A program made the translations under genes and the position numbers. This document shows, piece after piece, positions 24,393-37,952 of a DNA stretch of 64,000 nucleotides. Source of the DNA: Megamerina dolium (Eukaryota; Arthropoda; Insecta; Diptera; Megamerinidae); contig OY978526.1 in assembly GCA_963854835.1 (NCBI GenBank), forward strand, positions 29,005,073 to 29,069,072, given 5' to 3'. Under the pieces are notes generated by a model. That model had not been told where the DNA came from. It ran no database searches and was given only the letters and a program-made list of their open reading frames with translations. Position 1 is the stretch's first letter; each line of letters begins with the position of its first letter.

Positions 24393-27300
24393 AAAATGTT
24401 TCCATGCTGCTTACTATTATCTCGACGATCCACCACATCATCCCAATGTACCTCCTGTTGATTGGGAAGTACCCGTTGAGGTTGGTGGTGAAATACGTGC
24501 TGCCGTGCCGGTAAATGAATTTGCCAAACATGTCGCCTCATTGCATGCCGATGGTGATATTGGTTTTAGTCGCGAATATGAAGCCATACAAAATGAATGT
24601 GTCTCCGATGATCTACCTTGTGAACACTCACAACATCCAGAGAATAAACGAAAGAATCGTTATCTCAATATAACAGCATGTAAGTAGTAATGAGTTGTAG
24701 ATGAGAGAAAAATTACAAATTTATATTGAAATTCCATTCTCTACCCTTTATTGGCAGATGATCATAGTCGAGTGCATTTACATCCCACACCTGGTCAAAA
24801 GAAAAATCTGGACTACATCAATGCCAATTTCATTGATGGCTATCAGAAGTCGCGTGCCTTTATCGGCACACAAGGTCCCCTACCCGATACATTCGATTGC
24901 TTCTGGCGCATGATTTGGGAGCAACGTGTTGCCATCATTGTAATGATCACAAATCTAGTGGAACGTGGACGACGAAAATGTGATATGTATTGGCCAAAAG
25001 ATGGCATTGAGACGTATGGTGTTATACAAGTCAAACTGGTCGAAGAGGAAGTCATGTCCACGTATACAGTGCGTACGCTGCAAATCAAACATCTGAAGGT
25101 AAAATAATGTGGTGAATTTGATTTGTCTTTCCTTTCTTGCTAAATTTTCATTTATTTCGCTTTCACAAAAATAGTTGAAAAAGAAGAAGCAGCAGAATAC
25201 AGAAAAAATTGTCTATCAATATCATTATACAAATTGGCCCGATCATGGGACACCGGATCATCCGTTGCCAGTATTAAATTTTGTTAAGAAATCATCAGTT
25301 GCAAATCCAGCCGATGCTGGTCCAATCGTAGTGCATTGCAGGTAAGTTCTACACCATTGAGTTTACTATTCCAATCTCATTCTTCTTCTGCTCAATTTCT
25401 AAATAGTGCCGGTGTTGGTCGTACTGGAACGTACATTGTGCTGGATGCAATGCTTAAGCAAATCCAACAAAAGGGTGTCGTCAATGTGTTTGGCTTTTTG
25501 CGACACATACGCATCCAACGTAATTTCCTCGTTCAAACAGAGGAACAATATATTTTCATACATGATGCTCTGGTCGAAGCGATTGCTTCGGGTGAAACGA
25601 ATTTACCAGCCGATCAAATTGAGGAGCTCAAAAATTGTACACCCTATCTGGAGCAACAATATAAAAATATTATACAATTTCAAACGAAAGATATTCACAT
25701 TGCCTCAGCAATGAAGCAAGTGAATTCGATTAAGAATCGTGGTGCCATATTCCCCATCGAAAGTAGTCGTGTACATTTGACACCGAAACCCGGTGAGGAG
25801 GGTAGCGACTATATAAATGCATCGTGGTTGCATGGTTTCCGGCGGCTGCGTGATTTCATTGTGACGCAACATCCGATGGCGCATACAATTAAAGATTTCT
25901 GGCAAATGGTTTGGGATCACAATGCACAGACAATTGTGTTGCTCTCATCGCTGGATGAAATTGTAAATATACCGCTATAATATCTTCTTAAATTATATAT
26001 TTAATTATATAACACCTCGCATTTTAATTTTACAGAATTTTGCACAATTTTGGCCCGATGATACAACACCAATCGAAAGTGATTATTATCGTGTGAAATT
26101 CTTGTGTAAAACAAACAAAAGCGATTATGTTAGTCGTGATTTTGTTATACAATCCATACAGGATGATTATGAGCTGAATGTAAAAATGTTACATTGTCCC
26201 AGCTGGCCGGAGATGTCAAATCCAAATAGTATTTACGATTTCATTGTCGATGTACACGAACGTTGCAATGATTATCGCAATGGACCAATTGTCGTTGTTG
26301 ATAGGTAAGTTGCAATGAGACGAAAATGGTGTGCAGGGGTGTATTTAAAGATATGACGGGACTGTAGTCAAAACATAATAAGTGCCAATTTGAAATTTGT
26401 CAATTTTTAAAATCTACGTGTACTAGAATGTCGATGGAAAGGTCATTTCCAATAAAATGGCAACTATCGTGTTTCGATCGTCACCCCTTCATAAGAAGGT
26501 GCGCGTTCCACAACTCTAAACAATTTCTAAAGTCAATTGAAATCATTAAAATTGTACTTATATTTCGAATACATTTGACTTTGACCCTATCAATAATTTA
26601 ATATGCTTTGTTGATACTCTGAATTTAAAGACCTAGTTCGGCCTAGGTAAAAATAGAGTTCGCACTTTCACAGGACTCTCTTTGGAGGTGAAATAAGCTT
26701 CAGGGTCAGTGTATTACTAATCACTAAACTCGAATTAGGGCTTAGTTTGACTCCATCAAATTGCAATTCATCTCTAACCTCACAAAAACTATGAAAGTTG
26801 GAACATTTAATAAAAAATGCGCCCACAATCGCCCCTAGAGGGCTAAGGTATATGTCTATCTCTCATTCATTTTTATTTTCAACATTTTTTCTAAACATAC
26901 TTACCGCCTACATGTGCCATTTAGAGGAGCTTCCCTTCAAAATCGACGTTTTGATCAATTTCACTTCCACTCTGCCCCTATAAGGGTAAAATATTTAACC
27001 ATCATTGTACTCGTTTCTCTCTTCATTATGGAGGCTCCCTTACAAAATGCACATACAGATACCGTACCGCAAACACTGCCAATTAATCACCACTAAAATG
27101 GAAAAACATGGAAGCACCTAATCGTTTCACAATTTTCTGGACAATTTTGCGCTTATGGTCGATTTTCACGAGTATTTAAATTAATTTTGTAGGGAAACAC
27201 CCCAAAAAAAAGGAAGATTGGTAAAAAGTGTGTTCCCAAAAAAATTAAGTATTACAAATTAATGGGGCGGACATGGAATTTAACCCTCTAGAGGAGCTCT

Positions 27301-29359
27301 GGGAGCACTGGAGGAAAATTTTTTAAAATGGCAATTTTGTAGTTGGGCCCCTATAAGGATTAAGAATAGGGGATGAATATATTCAGAAGAAGTGTTGAGG
27401 ATAAACAATTAATGACAGTCGCTCATACATTCTACTTATACAGAGGCGACGCTGAGTATATTAATGATTGTTCTAACTATAATCAGTGCAATGAAATGTA
27501 TACGAAATAATTTTAAATGGCTTTGAATTACTTGAAACAGTTTTAAAATTCGATTTTAGCGAAATTCTATCAAAAGATTTTTTTCTTATTAAAGGAAAAA
27601 GAAACTTAAACTGCTGCACACTTTCTTATAACACATGAATATCTTTGTATTTGACCTGAGGTATTAATTAATTAATCTTTTTAGATATGGTGGTGCTCAA
27701 GCGTGTACCTTCTGTGCGATATCATCATTGGCGATCGAAATGGAGTATTGTAGTACAGCGAATATATATCAATATGCAAAATTGTATCATAATAAACGAC
27801 CAGGCGTATGGACATCTAGTGAAGATATACGTCTCATCTATAATATTCTATCGTATTTGCCACGTAATTTACAATTGCTAAAACGGACAGCATTACGTAC
27901 AGAATTTGAGGATGTTACAACGGCAACACCGGATCTCTACAGTAAAATCTGTAGCAATGGTAATATGATAATACCTATACAAAAGCATTGTAATAATAGT
28001 AATAATAGTAATAATAGTAGTAATAGTAGTAGTAGTAGTAGCAATAGTAATAGTAGTAGTGGTAATATTTTAAAAAACTTCAACAATGCTAAACATTCGA
28101 ATACTAATTATAATAATATTAATCATATGATGAATAATGCCACCATTAATATTACAAACACCACCACCACCAACACCACCAATAACACAATCACTACCAA
28201 CACCACAACAACAACAACAGCAACACCAATAACCGCATCATCACCAATATCACCACCAAAATTACCATCACCAACAACACCAGCACCAGAACAAGAACAA
28301 CAGCAACAACAGCAAAAGTTTGCACAAAATTTCACACCATTAAATCAATCCATGATCAATACTACTAGCACCAACACTATCACTACCAATGCCACTGACA
28401 ATAATAATCATACAACAAATATCGCCAATATTGCTTCTACTGCTTCTACTGCTACTACTACTGCTACTACCACTGCTACTACTGGTACTACTGGTAATGG
28501 AATTGGTACTGGTACTAGTGATATTATTGCTACTGCTAATCTTACTAATACGATATCATCACCAACAACAACAACAACAACAAGCACATCACCACCACCA
28601 CTACCACAACCATTAACAACAACAACGAATACAACAAATATTTCTTGCTCTTCTTCTTCTTCTTCTTCTACTACTTCTTCTTCTTGTTGTTCTTCTCATC
28701 CAACTTCTTGTTCTTCCACTTGTAATACTAATAATAATTTTAATAATGCTGGCACTCCAACTACGGCTACTAATGGTGAACGGTTCTCATTGAATATGAA
28801 TTGTAACAATGAATTGCAACAACATCAACAACAACAACAACAACATATGGTGGCTGCTGCACAAATGAATCCACAATTATTGCATCAACACCACCACCAC
28901 CACCATCAACAACCACAACTACAACAACAACAATATATTCCTCATTATAATAATGCTGATCATAATAATATCGATCATGATGATGATGATGATGATGATG
29001 TTGCTGCTAATTATATGAATAATGATGATATTGTTGTAAAACGTGATTATGTACCACCACCACCACCACCATCATTACAAACATTACAAACAACTACAAC
29101 AACACCACATACACATCATATGATGATGCCATCATTGAATGCATCATACCACAACAACTCCTCCATGGCACACAATTATAATAACACTATACCTTCTATT
29201 CACTCTCCTAATGCTACTATTGCTACTACAACTACTGCTACAACTACTATGGGCAATGGTAATGGGAATATGTTATTAAATAACCAACAACAACAACAAC
29301 AACAACAATACCAATTAACAGCTGTTACGGATGCTCAAAGTTTAGATATTGTAGGTTAG
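24390..29359 (+). CDS. Ptp99A: Receptor protein tyrosine phosphatase 99A, cytoplasmic part (3' exons)
   Basis: Exons: 24390-24679, 24758-25098, 25175-25341, 25407-25962, 26036-26304, 27685-29359; all introns have GT-AG ends and the phases agree. It dephosphorylates phosphotyrosine; in Drosophila it is a CNS axon receptor. The D1 domain has the [11 protein letters not shown] pocket loop, the [10 protein letters not shown] acid loop and [11 protein letters not shown], split by an intron inside the Ser codon, so it should be catalytic. D2 keeps FWPDD but has VVVDRYGGAQA where Cys is needed, so it should be inactive, as in related receptor phosphatases. After D2 the last exon encodes about 480 residues of Asn, Ser, Thr, Gln, His and Asp runs, ending AQSLDIVG. 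The ectodomain and membrane exons lie outside the window. Confidence 0.95.
26400..27480. repeat. Interspersed repeat cluster E inside a Ptp99A intron
   Basis: Forward units lie at about 26700-27060 (ccctagagggctaagg, gaggagcttcccttcaaaat, gaggctcccttacaaaatg). They are followed by units in reverse orientation at about 27130-27470 (gtcgattttcacgag, ttttgtagggaaacacc, gggcggacatggaatttaaccctctag). The family therefore forms a large imperfect inverted repeat in the intron between the last two exons. Confidence 0.6.
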
Positions 29360-29552
29360 GACCATCTACTCGCACACTCCCACACTCCTACTCACGTTCC
29401 TGCTGTCCCACTCATAGTACACTAACCAAACTATTATGCTATTTATAAGTTAAGTTAATTCGATTATATTTAATATGTATTATATATTTTACCTACAGTT
29501 TGAATTTTTATTTGTTTGTCTGTTTATTTTTAACTACCACTACCTTATTATT

Positions 29553-29558
29553 AATAAA
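29553..29558 (+). terminator. Candidate poly(A) signal of Ptp99A
   Basis: AATAAA 194 bases after the stop codon; another AATAAA lies at about 29684. The true 3' end is not visible from sequence. Confidence 0.4.
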
Positions 29559-29699
29559 TTGAAATTAAGTTCTTCATAATTTATACAAATTATTAGGTGA
29601 TTTATGTATGTACTCTTCTGTATTATATACAGAATAATTTTATAAGCTAATTTCTAACCAAGTTTAATATACAAATAATATTGAATAAAATTCAATATT

Positions 29700-30222
29700 T
29701 TAAATCCAAAGCAACCTTAAATGTACCCACACACAAAATGGATAAGAAATATTTATACTTACATATAAATAGTTCAACATAAGATTATTATTTTAAGTAA
29801 ACAACAAAATACAAAAAATAAATACAGTATCTTTAAAAAAAAAAACGAAAACAAACACATACAATACATATGCAAAAATAATTTTAAACAAAAATAGAAT
29901 TCACAAAATGCACATGAATTATATTTCATTTTCTCTTTCTTTTATTTAATCCTTAAATGCTCACGATTTAGACGGGGTTCATTGTAAAAAAAAAAAAAAA
30001 TGTTTTAAAAATTATTACGGATTGCTTCGATTTTTAGGGCAACTTGAAAGTTCACTCTTTTGTCATGACTATCATTTTTAATTTGTTCACCAATTAAATT
30101 TAATGACTTCCTGATAAATATATTTGATTTACAATTCAAATTGAATAATAGAAATTGATTGGTTAGTGATTGAAATATCTCGCTATTTCAAAAACTTACA
30201 TAAGAACGACATTTGTTAAAAT
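29700..30222. other. AT-rich DNA downstream of Ptp99A
   Basis: Possible extended 3' UTR or intergenic DNA. No gene seen. Confidence 0.4.
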
Positions 30223-30734
30223 TAGTGCTGTGCGATTAACGCTTAATGAAACAACCTGATTAATCAATTCAATTATTAAGATATTTCAATTGCCCACTTT
30301 TAGTGAAAATTCAAAATCATATTTGCAAATTACTTTCATTTTTAAATGTCAAACCACTAAATTGTGTAATTGCACCCTTAAGCTAAATACAAAATATTCA
30401 ATTAATCAGAATGTTGATTAATCAATAGATTGTTCACCTTTAATGATAAAAAAAATGCACGTCTAATTCACATACAATTTGCACTTTTAATCTGTTCACC
30501 AATTAAAAATATTATAAATATTCAAAATATTCTCAGTATATTGTACGAATAAATTTGTTGCGATTAATCAAAATTCTGATTAATCAAATATTATCAATTT
30601 TGATTAATATAATTACAATTTTTAAATATTTTGTCATTTGATTGATCAACATTTTGATTAATTAAATAAATGATTAATCAGAGTATCGAGTAGTATATGG
30701 ATTGCTTGATTAAATGATTAATTGCATAGTTCTA
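30223..30734. repeat. MITE-like element packed with GATTAATC words
   Basis: The left end TAGTGCTGTGCGATTAA and the inverse of the right end (TAGAACTATGCAATTAA) match at 13 of 17 positions. Between them GATTAATC/ATTAATCA words occur about ten times in 500 bp, mostly palindromic (for example 30272, 30415, 30563, 30578, 30690). Non-coding. Confidence 0.5.
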
Positions 30735-33239
30735 GTGAAAATTACGAGAAAAGGTTGGGTATAGACCCTTTTTTTTAAATGCAAAATAAATGAAAATAAT
30801 TTCAGAAATTCTTTGAAATCTAGAAGAAAAAAAATGGTGAACAAATTAATGTGTGATTCATTTTGATGAACTGAAATTGTTGTTGTTTTCGTCGGTTACA
30901 ATATCACATCGACGGAATTTACACCCACAGTACGCCAAACAGTGTCGAATGAAATACAATGGCAATTATTGAGTACATTGTGATGCGTAAAGGCATTTTG
31001 TTTCCAGTACCAGATCAGTTAAGTTATATTTTCGGCTCGTCCAATATACTGAAATTGTTTAAACTGAAAAACCACAGATTAGCTTTCCTTTACATGAATT
31101 TCATTTTGATATATTCAACTATATATAGTAGTGAGAAATAAAGAACCTAAATTTTCAATATGCAATCCAAATTATGGCTTAACCTGTTGGAAAAGTAACG
31201 CCTATAAATATTTTAACCTGTCACCAATTTGATTTGATTTTATCCTTAAATTTGTGATGTAAGATTATTGAATTGTTTCAGTGAATACTCATACTCTCAT
31301 AAGCTTTTGAATTGATTACGATAGCGTCTAGTTTTAGTTACATTGAGCATTTAAGGGTTAAATCTATCACTCTCCATTTTGTTCTGTCTTTTCATTAAAT
31401 TGCGTAAAATATCTACACGTTTTTGAAAAAAATAAAAACACAAATAGAGAATTAAGAAAAAAACTGAAATCACAAATAAAGCATATAGTACATTACACAG
31501 CAATACTCATATAAAAATGCACAGTAATCATAATAACATGAATGATATGAATGAAATTATCATCCTTCCTACGTACATACAAACATATATCGAACTATAA
31601 TTTTTGTATACATCCGTCCTTATAATTTCCTTAAAACGATGAAAACATACAAAGAGTATAAGAAAAAATATTTTTAAAAACAAAAAAAAAGCAGCCCACA
31701 AATCCATATTTTTATTAAAATGTAGATGCACAAAAAATTCCTTAAAATTATTTTAGAAAAAAAAAGAAACGAAATACGAAAATATAAATATAAATATAGA
31801 TACAAAATATATTTTACAAAAAGCAAAAATAGTAAAAAAGAAATTTTTTTTTTTTTTTTGAAAAATTAAATAAAATTGTATAAAATAGACAAAATTTATA
31901 TAACGAGAAATTTAACATACATATTCAGATATGTCATAGTCAACAAGAATGATGCATAACAACAACAAACAAAATATATAATATGCTATTTTCCACCCCT
32001 CACATAATAAGTAGTGTCCCCATTTCTATGCACCATACTGTGAAGCACCTCTGCAAATACCACCAGTCATATAAATATATTTATATCAATCCGACCTCCC
32101 CATTCCTCTCTCCAGCACAATTGTAAAACGAATTACTAAAAGTGTAAATACCTATTTTTTTCTTATATTCAAAAAAATATTTTTTTAAATATAATTATCT
32201 ATTTATTCTAATTATTATTATGGTTTAGCTCTATAAATTTCGTTTGCGTTCAACTGCAAAAATACAAGTGAGAGGACGCAAGCAATTCTTATAAAGTTCA
32301 AACTTGACTATTAATGCACTTTAAAATTTGTATGTAAAAACAAAAGAAATAGATTTCTAAAGGTATAATTTTATTTTTTAATATAAGTCAGAACAGTAAA
32401 ATAATAAAAATAGAATAAGAATATAAGCAGAGCAAGCAGAAAAGTATTATTAATGTATAATGTAAAATGTCTAATGTAAGTGTAATTCTAAGTACGAATG
32501 TAATAAGAATAATAATAAAAAAAAAAAAATTATCAAGCAAAAAAAAAAAAACAAAAACAAAGCAGTGTTGTAACGAACGATTGTTATATGTATGTAAGTG
32601 AATAATGTAAAAAATAAAATAGGAAAACAAACAAAAAAACTCTATAAAATAAAATAAATAAAAAATGATAATATTAAATAAAAAATATATATACAAATTA
32701 GTGTATGTATGATACACTACTTGCAGTAATATGAAAATCTTCATACATACACTTAGTACTCATTATTGGTAATTACTCAAAAATATGCATAAGATGCATA
32801 CTTATCTAGTAGCTACATAAAAAGAAATAATTTTTTTTTAGCCTTCACTGTAAATACCAACAAACATATGTAGATATTTAGAATACAATTACAGGGTGTA
32901 AAATATTCAAATACACATTTCACCATAGAATTTTTCATACGCAAATTAAATACACCACGTTACTCGTGTATGGTGGTTAATGCGTGTGTGTGTGTGTGTA
33001 TACTTGCATGTGGCTTGAACACTATTCCATTATGTTTTTATAAGATGTGTGCTATAATTATTTAACTAAATGTTGTAATTAACCCTCAAGAGCATCTCAA
33101 GCGCAAAATCCACATAAAATTCATATATGATTTACACATTGAGCATAAATCTCAGGTGTAAAATTGAACAAAATAACGAAAATATCAGAAATATATATAA
33201 AATAGAACGAAGAATAAGAAGAAGAACGCTTGAAGGTTT
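30735..33239. other. AT-rich non-coding DNA
   Basis: Homopolymer-rich. Short frames near 30960 and 31528 have no recognisable domain or splice context. No gene supported. Confidence 0.45.
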
Positions 33240-33425
33240 ATTAAAATTTTAATTAATTTAAATTTGGTTAATTGGATTAGTGTACTTTTTTATTCAATCC
33301 AAATCATGGATAACTCGAATAATTTATTTGATTAATCTTTGATTACTCAAATAATAGATTAGTCAGAATTTGGATTATTTAAAATTTTTGATTAAACGAT
33401 TAATCACCCAAATCTGATTGCTATA
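33240..33425. repeat. Second GATTAATC-rich patch
   Basis: Clustered TTGATTA, GATTAATC and AGATTAGTC words like those at 30223-30734, with no clear ends. Probably a partial copy. Confidence 0.4.
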
Positions 33426-33537
33426 GACAAAAATTGTTCACTTTTTTGCAGTGAGAGTAGCTAGAGACGAACTACCGAATTCATTAGCTCTTAGTGAACT
33501 TCGTTAGTATCGCTTCAATCCATTTTCTTCGCTTTCA

Positions 33538-34345
33538 ACTTACTTACTTATGTGGCCATAACAACCGAATATCGATTTAGGCTGAAAATAACATGCTTCG
33601 CCAACCATCTCTGGTTTTCGCTAGCTGGCGCCAGTTAGAAATTCCAGGTTCTCCAGTACTTGGTTTTTCCACCGGAGGTTAGATCTCCCTCTTCTGCGTC
33701 ATCCTCTAGCGGGTTCCGAATATAACACCTTCTTAGCTGGAGCGTGTTTTTCCAATCGCTCTACATGACCTAGCCAGCGCAGCCGCTGTATTTTAAAGCG
33801 CTTTACTATGTCAATATCGGCATACAGCTCGTACAGCTCATGGTTGTACCTTATTCGGTACTCTTGCGTAGGACTTTTCTCTCGAAAACCCCAAACATTC
33901 GCTCATCCGAGGTGGAAATTGTCCAGGCTTCAGCGCCATATGTTAGGACAGGCATGATGAGAGACTTGTAGAGTGTAGTTTTCGTTCTTAGAGAGAGGGC
34001 TCAACTTCTCAATTGCTTACTCAGTCCAAAGTAACACCTGTAAGCAAGAGTTATCCTACGCATGATCTCCAGGCTGAAGGCATTACAGCTGTTGATGCTG
34101 GTTCCAAGATAGACCAAATCCCTTACTACTTCAAAAGCGTAGTCGTCAACAGTGACGTGCTGTCCAAGACGGCGGGACTCTTTGTTTGTTGACGCTAGAT
34201 ACTTCGTCTTGCCATAGTTCACCGCCGTAAGACTCATCTGACGCGACTCTCTTTCCAACTCTGAGAATGCTGCACTGACTGCTTCGCTTTCAACTACTGA
34301 ATTTAAATTGTCATCCTTCGGGATAACTTTCACTAGCCATTTCGA
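33538..34345 (-). mobile_element. LINE fragment (RT C-terminal part), minus strand
   Basis: Reading the minus strand, it carries the same text as the LINE at 44823-45715: ESRRLGQHVTVDDYAFEVVR, YLGTSINSCNAF, then broken frames for the region LTYGAEAW to GHVERM. It ends in the same ATATCGATTT..CCACATAAGTAAGTAAG tail. Frameshifts show it is dead. Confidence 0.85.
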
Positions 34346-37300
34346 TAGCGGTAAGACACCAATGAATTGCTTGTACAAAAAGTGCGAAAAAGTGAGAAAA
34401 AGAAAATGAAAAATATATTCGTTTTTTTTCCGACAGCGAAAAACGAATTCAAATATTTTCACAAATTGTTATATACTATATACTATAATAAAGGGCTACA
34501 ATTTAATCTTCGCCATGTAAATTGTATGCCACGCAAAAATTCTGCAAATTAATCAAAATGATTTAAGCGATTTTTATTTGAAGAGAAGAACAGCAATAGA
34601 ATGATGCAACAAATGGTGCATCTTCGAATAACAGATGAGCATGTATATCATTGAATTGGCACCTTCGTGCATTACAAGGAGACAGTAAAGTAACTAGTGC
34701 ATTTAGTGCCTTTAGTTATGAACGACATGACATGTTCGTCATTCAATTGGCACGGTTCGCGCATTACTAGGTGACAGAAAACTTGATAGGCATTGCGATC
34801 AGGCTGTTGATTAGTGGCATTAAAAAGGCGTGGAAAGTTAACTTTCAATTTATTTCTTTTTACTCAGAAATCAATCGAATTTAGAGGTATAAGCAACAAG
34901 GGTATTGTCGTTCGTAACCGAAACAAAAATTCCAATTCTTTCTAATTAAAATTCAGAACATCGCACAGATATGTTTTATTAAGCTATTATATTTTATAGA
35001 CATAATCTACATAAAATTTTGATTAACTTGCGTTTGCAGTCTTGACAAATTTCTGAACCTGGTGCAAAATTACAATTTGAATTATTTTACTTTCCAATAT
35101 ATTGCCGATTTTATGGCGATTATGAAATGAACTATCAGCCATCAGTGTTTATTAAGAATGTCAGACATTTGACCTGACCAAGAAGGGGCTAAAAATAGAA
35201 AAATAAAAGTAACACATTGTATACATTAAATCTTTATATATTAGTTTGTATGTAAATTATTTTATAACAATATGAGCATACATTGGTAAATTTATAGAGA
35301 TGATATTCGATACCACTGTATTAATTTTACCTTTTACAAAATGATTCTAAAACATTCAAATGAAGCCGCGGCATGCTATACATTAAGAATTGATTTTTAA
35401 AAAAAATTTACTTGGCTTAAATCCTTTAAAAAATATTTTCTCGTAAGATTACTGGTGGTGACAATTGACATGGTAAAGTATGGATCAACAGAATTTTGAA
35501 AACTGTAAAATTTGTACTCGATTTGAGTTTCTGGAAGCACATGACAAATATGGTTCATTAAACCTATGAAAACTGCATAACATCTTAATTACAGATAAGC
35601 AATGTAAGTTTTGAAAAAAAATTCTAAAAATAAAAATTTGATGAAACAACGAACAAAATTCGTAATCGTTCAGCAAGGCAGTGATGGTAAGCACAATTTC
35701 CTAAAAAAATTATGTTCTGCTTTGATGATAGTTAACATTGCACATTGTTATAGAAAATTTGAGAGTGGTAACAAATAATAGCAAAATGAAATTCCTAAAT
35801 TGCTTTATACTCTTTGTTCGCCTCTTTACGTTGAATTATGTCATCTTTGAAAAGTGTTTCATTATAGAATTTCCCACTGGTATAATTCTCTTGGCTTTCA
35901 TTAATTTCTCTATGTGTATGTGTGTGTGTGTCTGACTGTATATGTATGTGTGTATATCTGTTCTTCTTATTTCAATGCCACCCTGTACATATTACATATA
36001 ATTTGTAAATCTATATAAATAAAACATATATCTATTTATAACAATAAAAATATATATATTTTTTAAGTACATACATATTTAAGAGAGAAAATTGCAAATA
36101 CAAAAAAAAACAAAAAAAGATTAAGTAATATAAAAGTATGTACCTATACGAGTATGTACATATATTTATATAAATTTAAAGACTGGTTTTTTGTACACTT
36201 CAAATTAATATTAAAATAATATCTAACGATGCAAATGATGCAAGCTAAAATTCAAAATAGTTACATTTGTATATGTACTACTTATACTTATAAAAACAAA
36301 AAAGAAAATATGTATAAATATAATAAAATAAAACGAATAAAATATATATAATTATTGTAAACTTTTAAATATTAGAATGAGTCAGATTTTTTTCTTTTTT
36401 TTTTTTTCTTTAGCTCTTATCAGATTTCCTTAATTTTTCATGTTTCTACTCTTGTATTCCCTTTTAAATTTAATTCAATTTGAAGAAGCCAAGATCGAAC
36501 TAAAAGGAAAACGAAGAAAATTATTTTAATTGTTATATAAATTTCACAACAAGAAATAATAAAAATGCAACACACACACACACGTAAATACCAAGCAAAT
36601 ATGTAGTTAATTAAAAAAATAAATAAATATGAATAAAACAATAAAATAATATAGATTATTATTATTAGGAAAATCATCATGTCACTGTGTCAAAATACAC
36701 AATCAAAGTAGCCGGTAATAAAGCGGGCCACTTGATGGTTTGGTATAGTATATACAATACTACACCTACTATTGTGCACACATACTAGGAGATATGAACG
36801 ATACAAAAACAAAAAAATAAATGAAAATATATGAATTTAATTTCAAGTCATCAAAAGTAGTATAGTAACACATATACATGGAATTATTATGAATTAGTAC
36901 TATGCCACAGGCTTTGCACTTCAAATTGATCCTTTGACCTCGAGAGTATTTATACATTGGATACATGGAGAAGGATAAATTTTAAAGTGTAAAACCCCAT
37001 AATATTCGAATTGAGTGATTGTTAAGGGAAAGAATTTCCAATAGGAAAAAAATGGTTTAAATTAAAATGTAATGTTTTAAATGTAATAAAAGCATTAAAT
37101 ACAAACACATATACATATGTGTATATTTCAGCTTAAATGATTAGACTAAATAAATGATTAAAATGATTAAATACGAATGAGAACATGATGAATTTGAAAT
37201 AAATATGCATTTCAAAGAACAAACAAATAAATTAAAATGAAAAAAAAAATAAATAAATGTATAATTACATTTAATAAAAATTATAAATATAGATTACTAT

Positions 37301-37952
37301 TTACTTATACCTAAATGCATACATACATAACATACATACATACAATATATAGTAGTATATACTATAAGATAATGAATGAGAGCGACACTGCTGCGAGCGA
37401 GATAGAATTTAAGTGAAAGTATATTATAAATATGCACGAAACAAAATAAAAAAATTATAATAATAATAACAAACTATCAACAAACAGAAAAGAAAGAAAT
37501 AAAAATATATGAAAATTGATAACAAACAAAAAAAGAATAAAAATAAAAATAAAATCAATAAAAACAAAATGCATTTTTATTTCCCTACACATAGACACAT
37601 ATTAATAAGAGCCACACCATAGTTACAATAATAATAAATAAATATAATTTCAACTTTAATTAGTAAACATTCTACCAAATGGCCGAATACAAAATGTTTT
37701 ACAGTCGTCTCTTTTATCATCCGAATTGGAAAGTGTGGTCTCCCTCAAATAAACGAAATAAAAATTACTTAGATCGCCAAATCCATTCCATAAGATGCCG
37801 ATTAATCAACTATGAATGTTAAAAAAGTACAATAAAATGTTCAATTTTGTTAAACTCAGCCTCTTTATAATTTTAACTGTTCTTTTTCGAAAATTTTTTT
37901 TTTTTTTAATTATAATTTATAAGACCTTCAAGTGCTTATTAAGAAATATATA
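34346..37952. other. AT-rich non-coding DNA
   Basis: A pair of related segments around 34650-34690 and 34738-34785 share CATTgAATTGGCAC and GCATTAC.AGG.GACAG. Otherwise no supported feature. Confidence 0.45.

Noticed and set aside
28123..28616. Leu/Val-rich frames overlapping the Ptp99A tail
   Set aside because: Frame-shifted and antisense readings of the ACA/ACC/GCT tracts; they are artefacts of the simple repeats.
30959..31141. 60-residue frame and upstream text PTVRQTVSNEIQW
   Set aside because: It might be a transposase scrap, but no motif, ends or second block could be found to support it.
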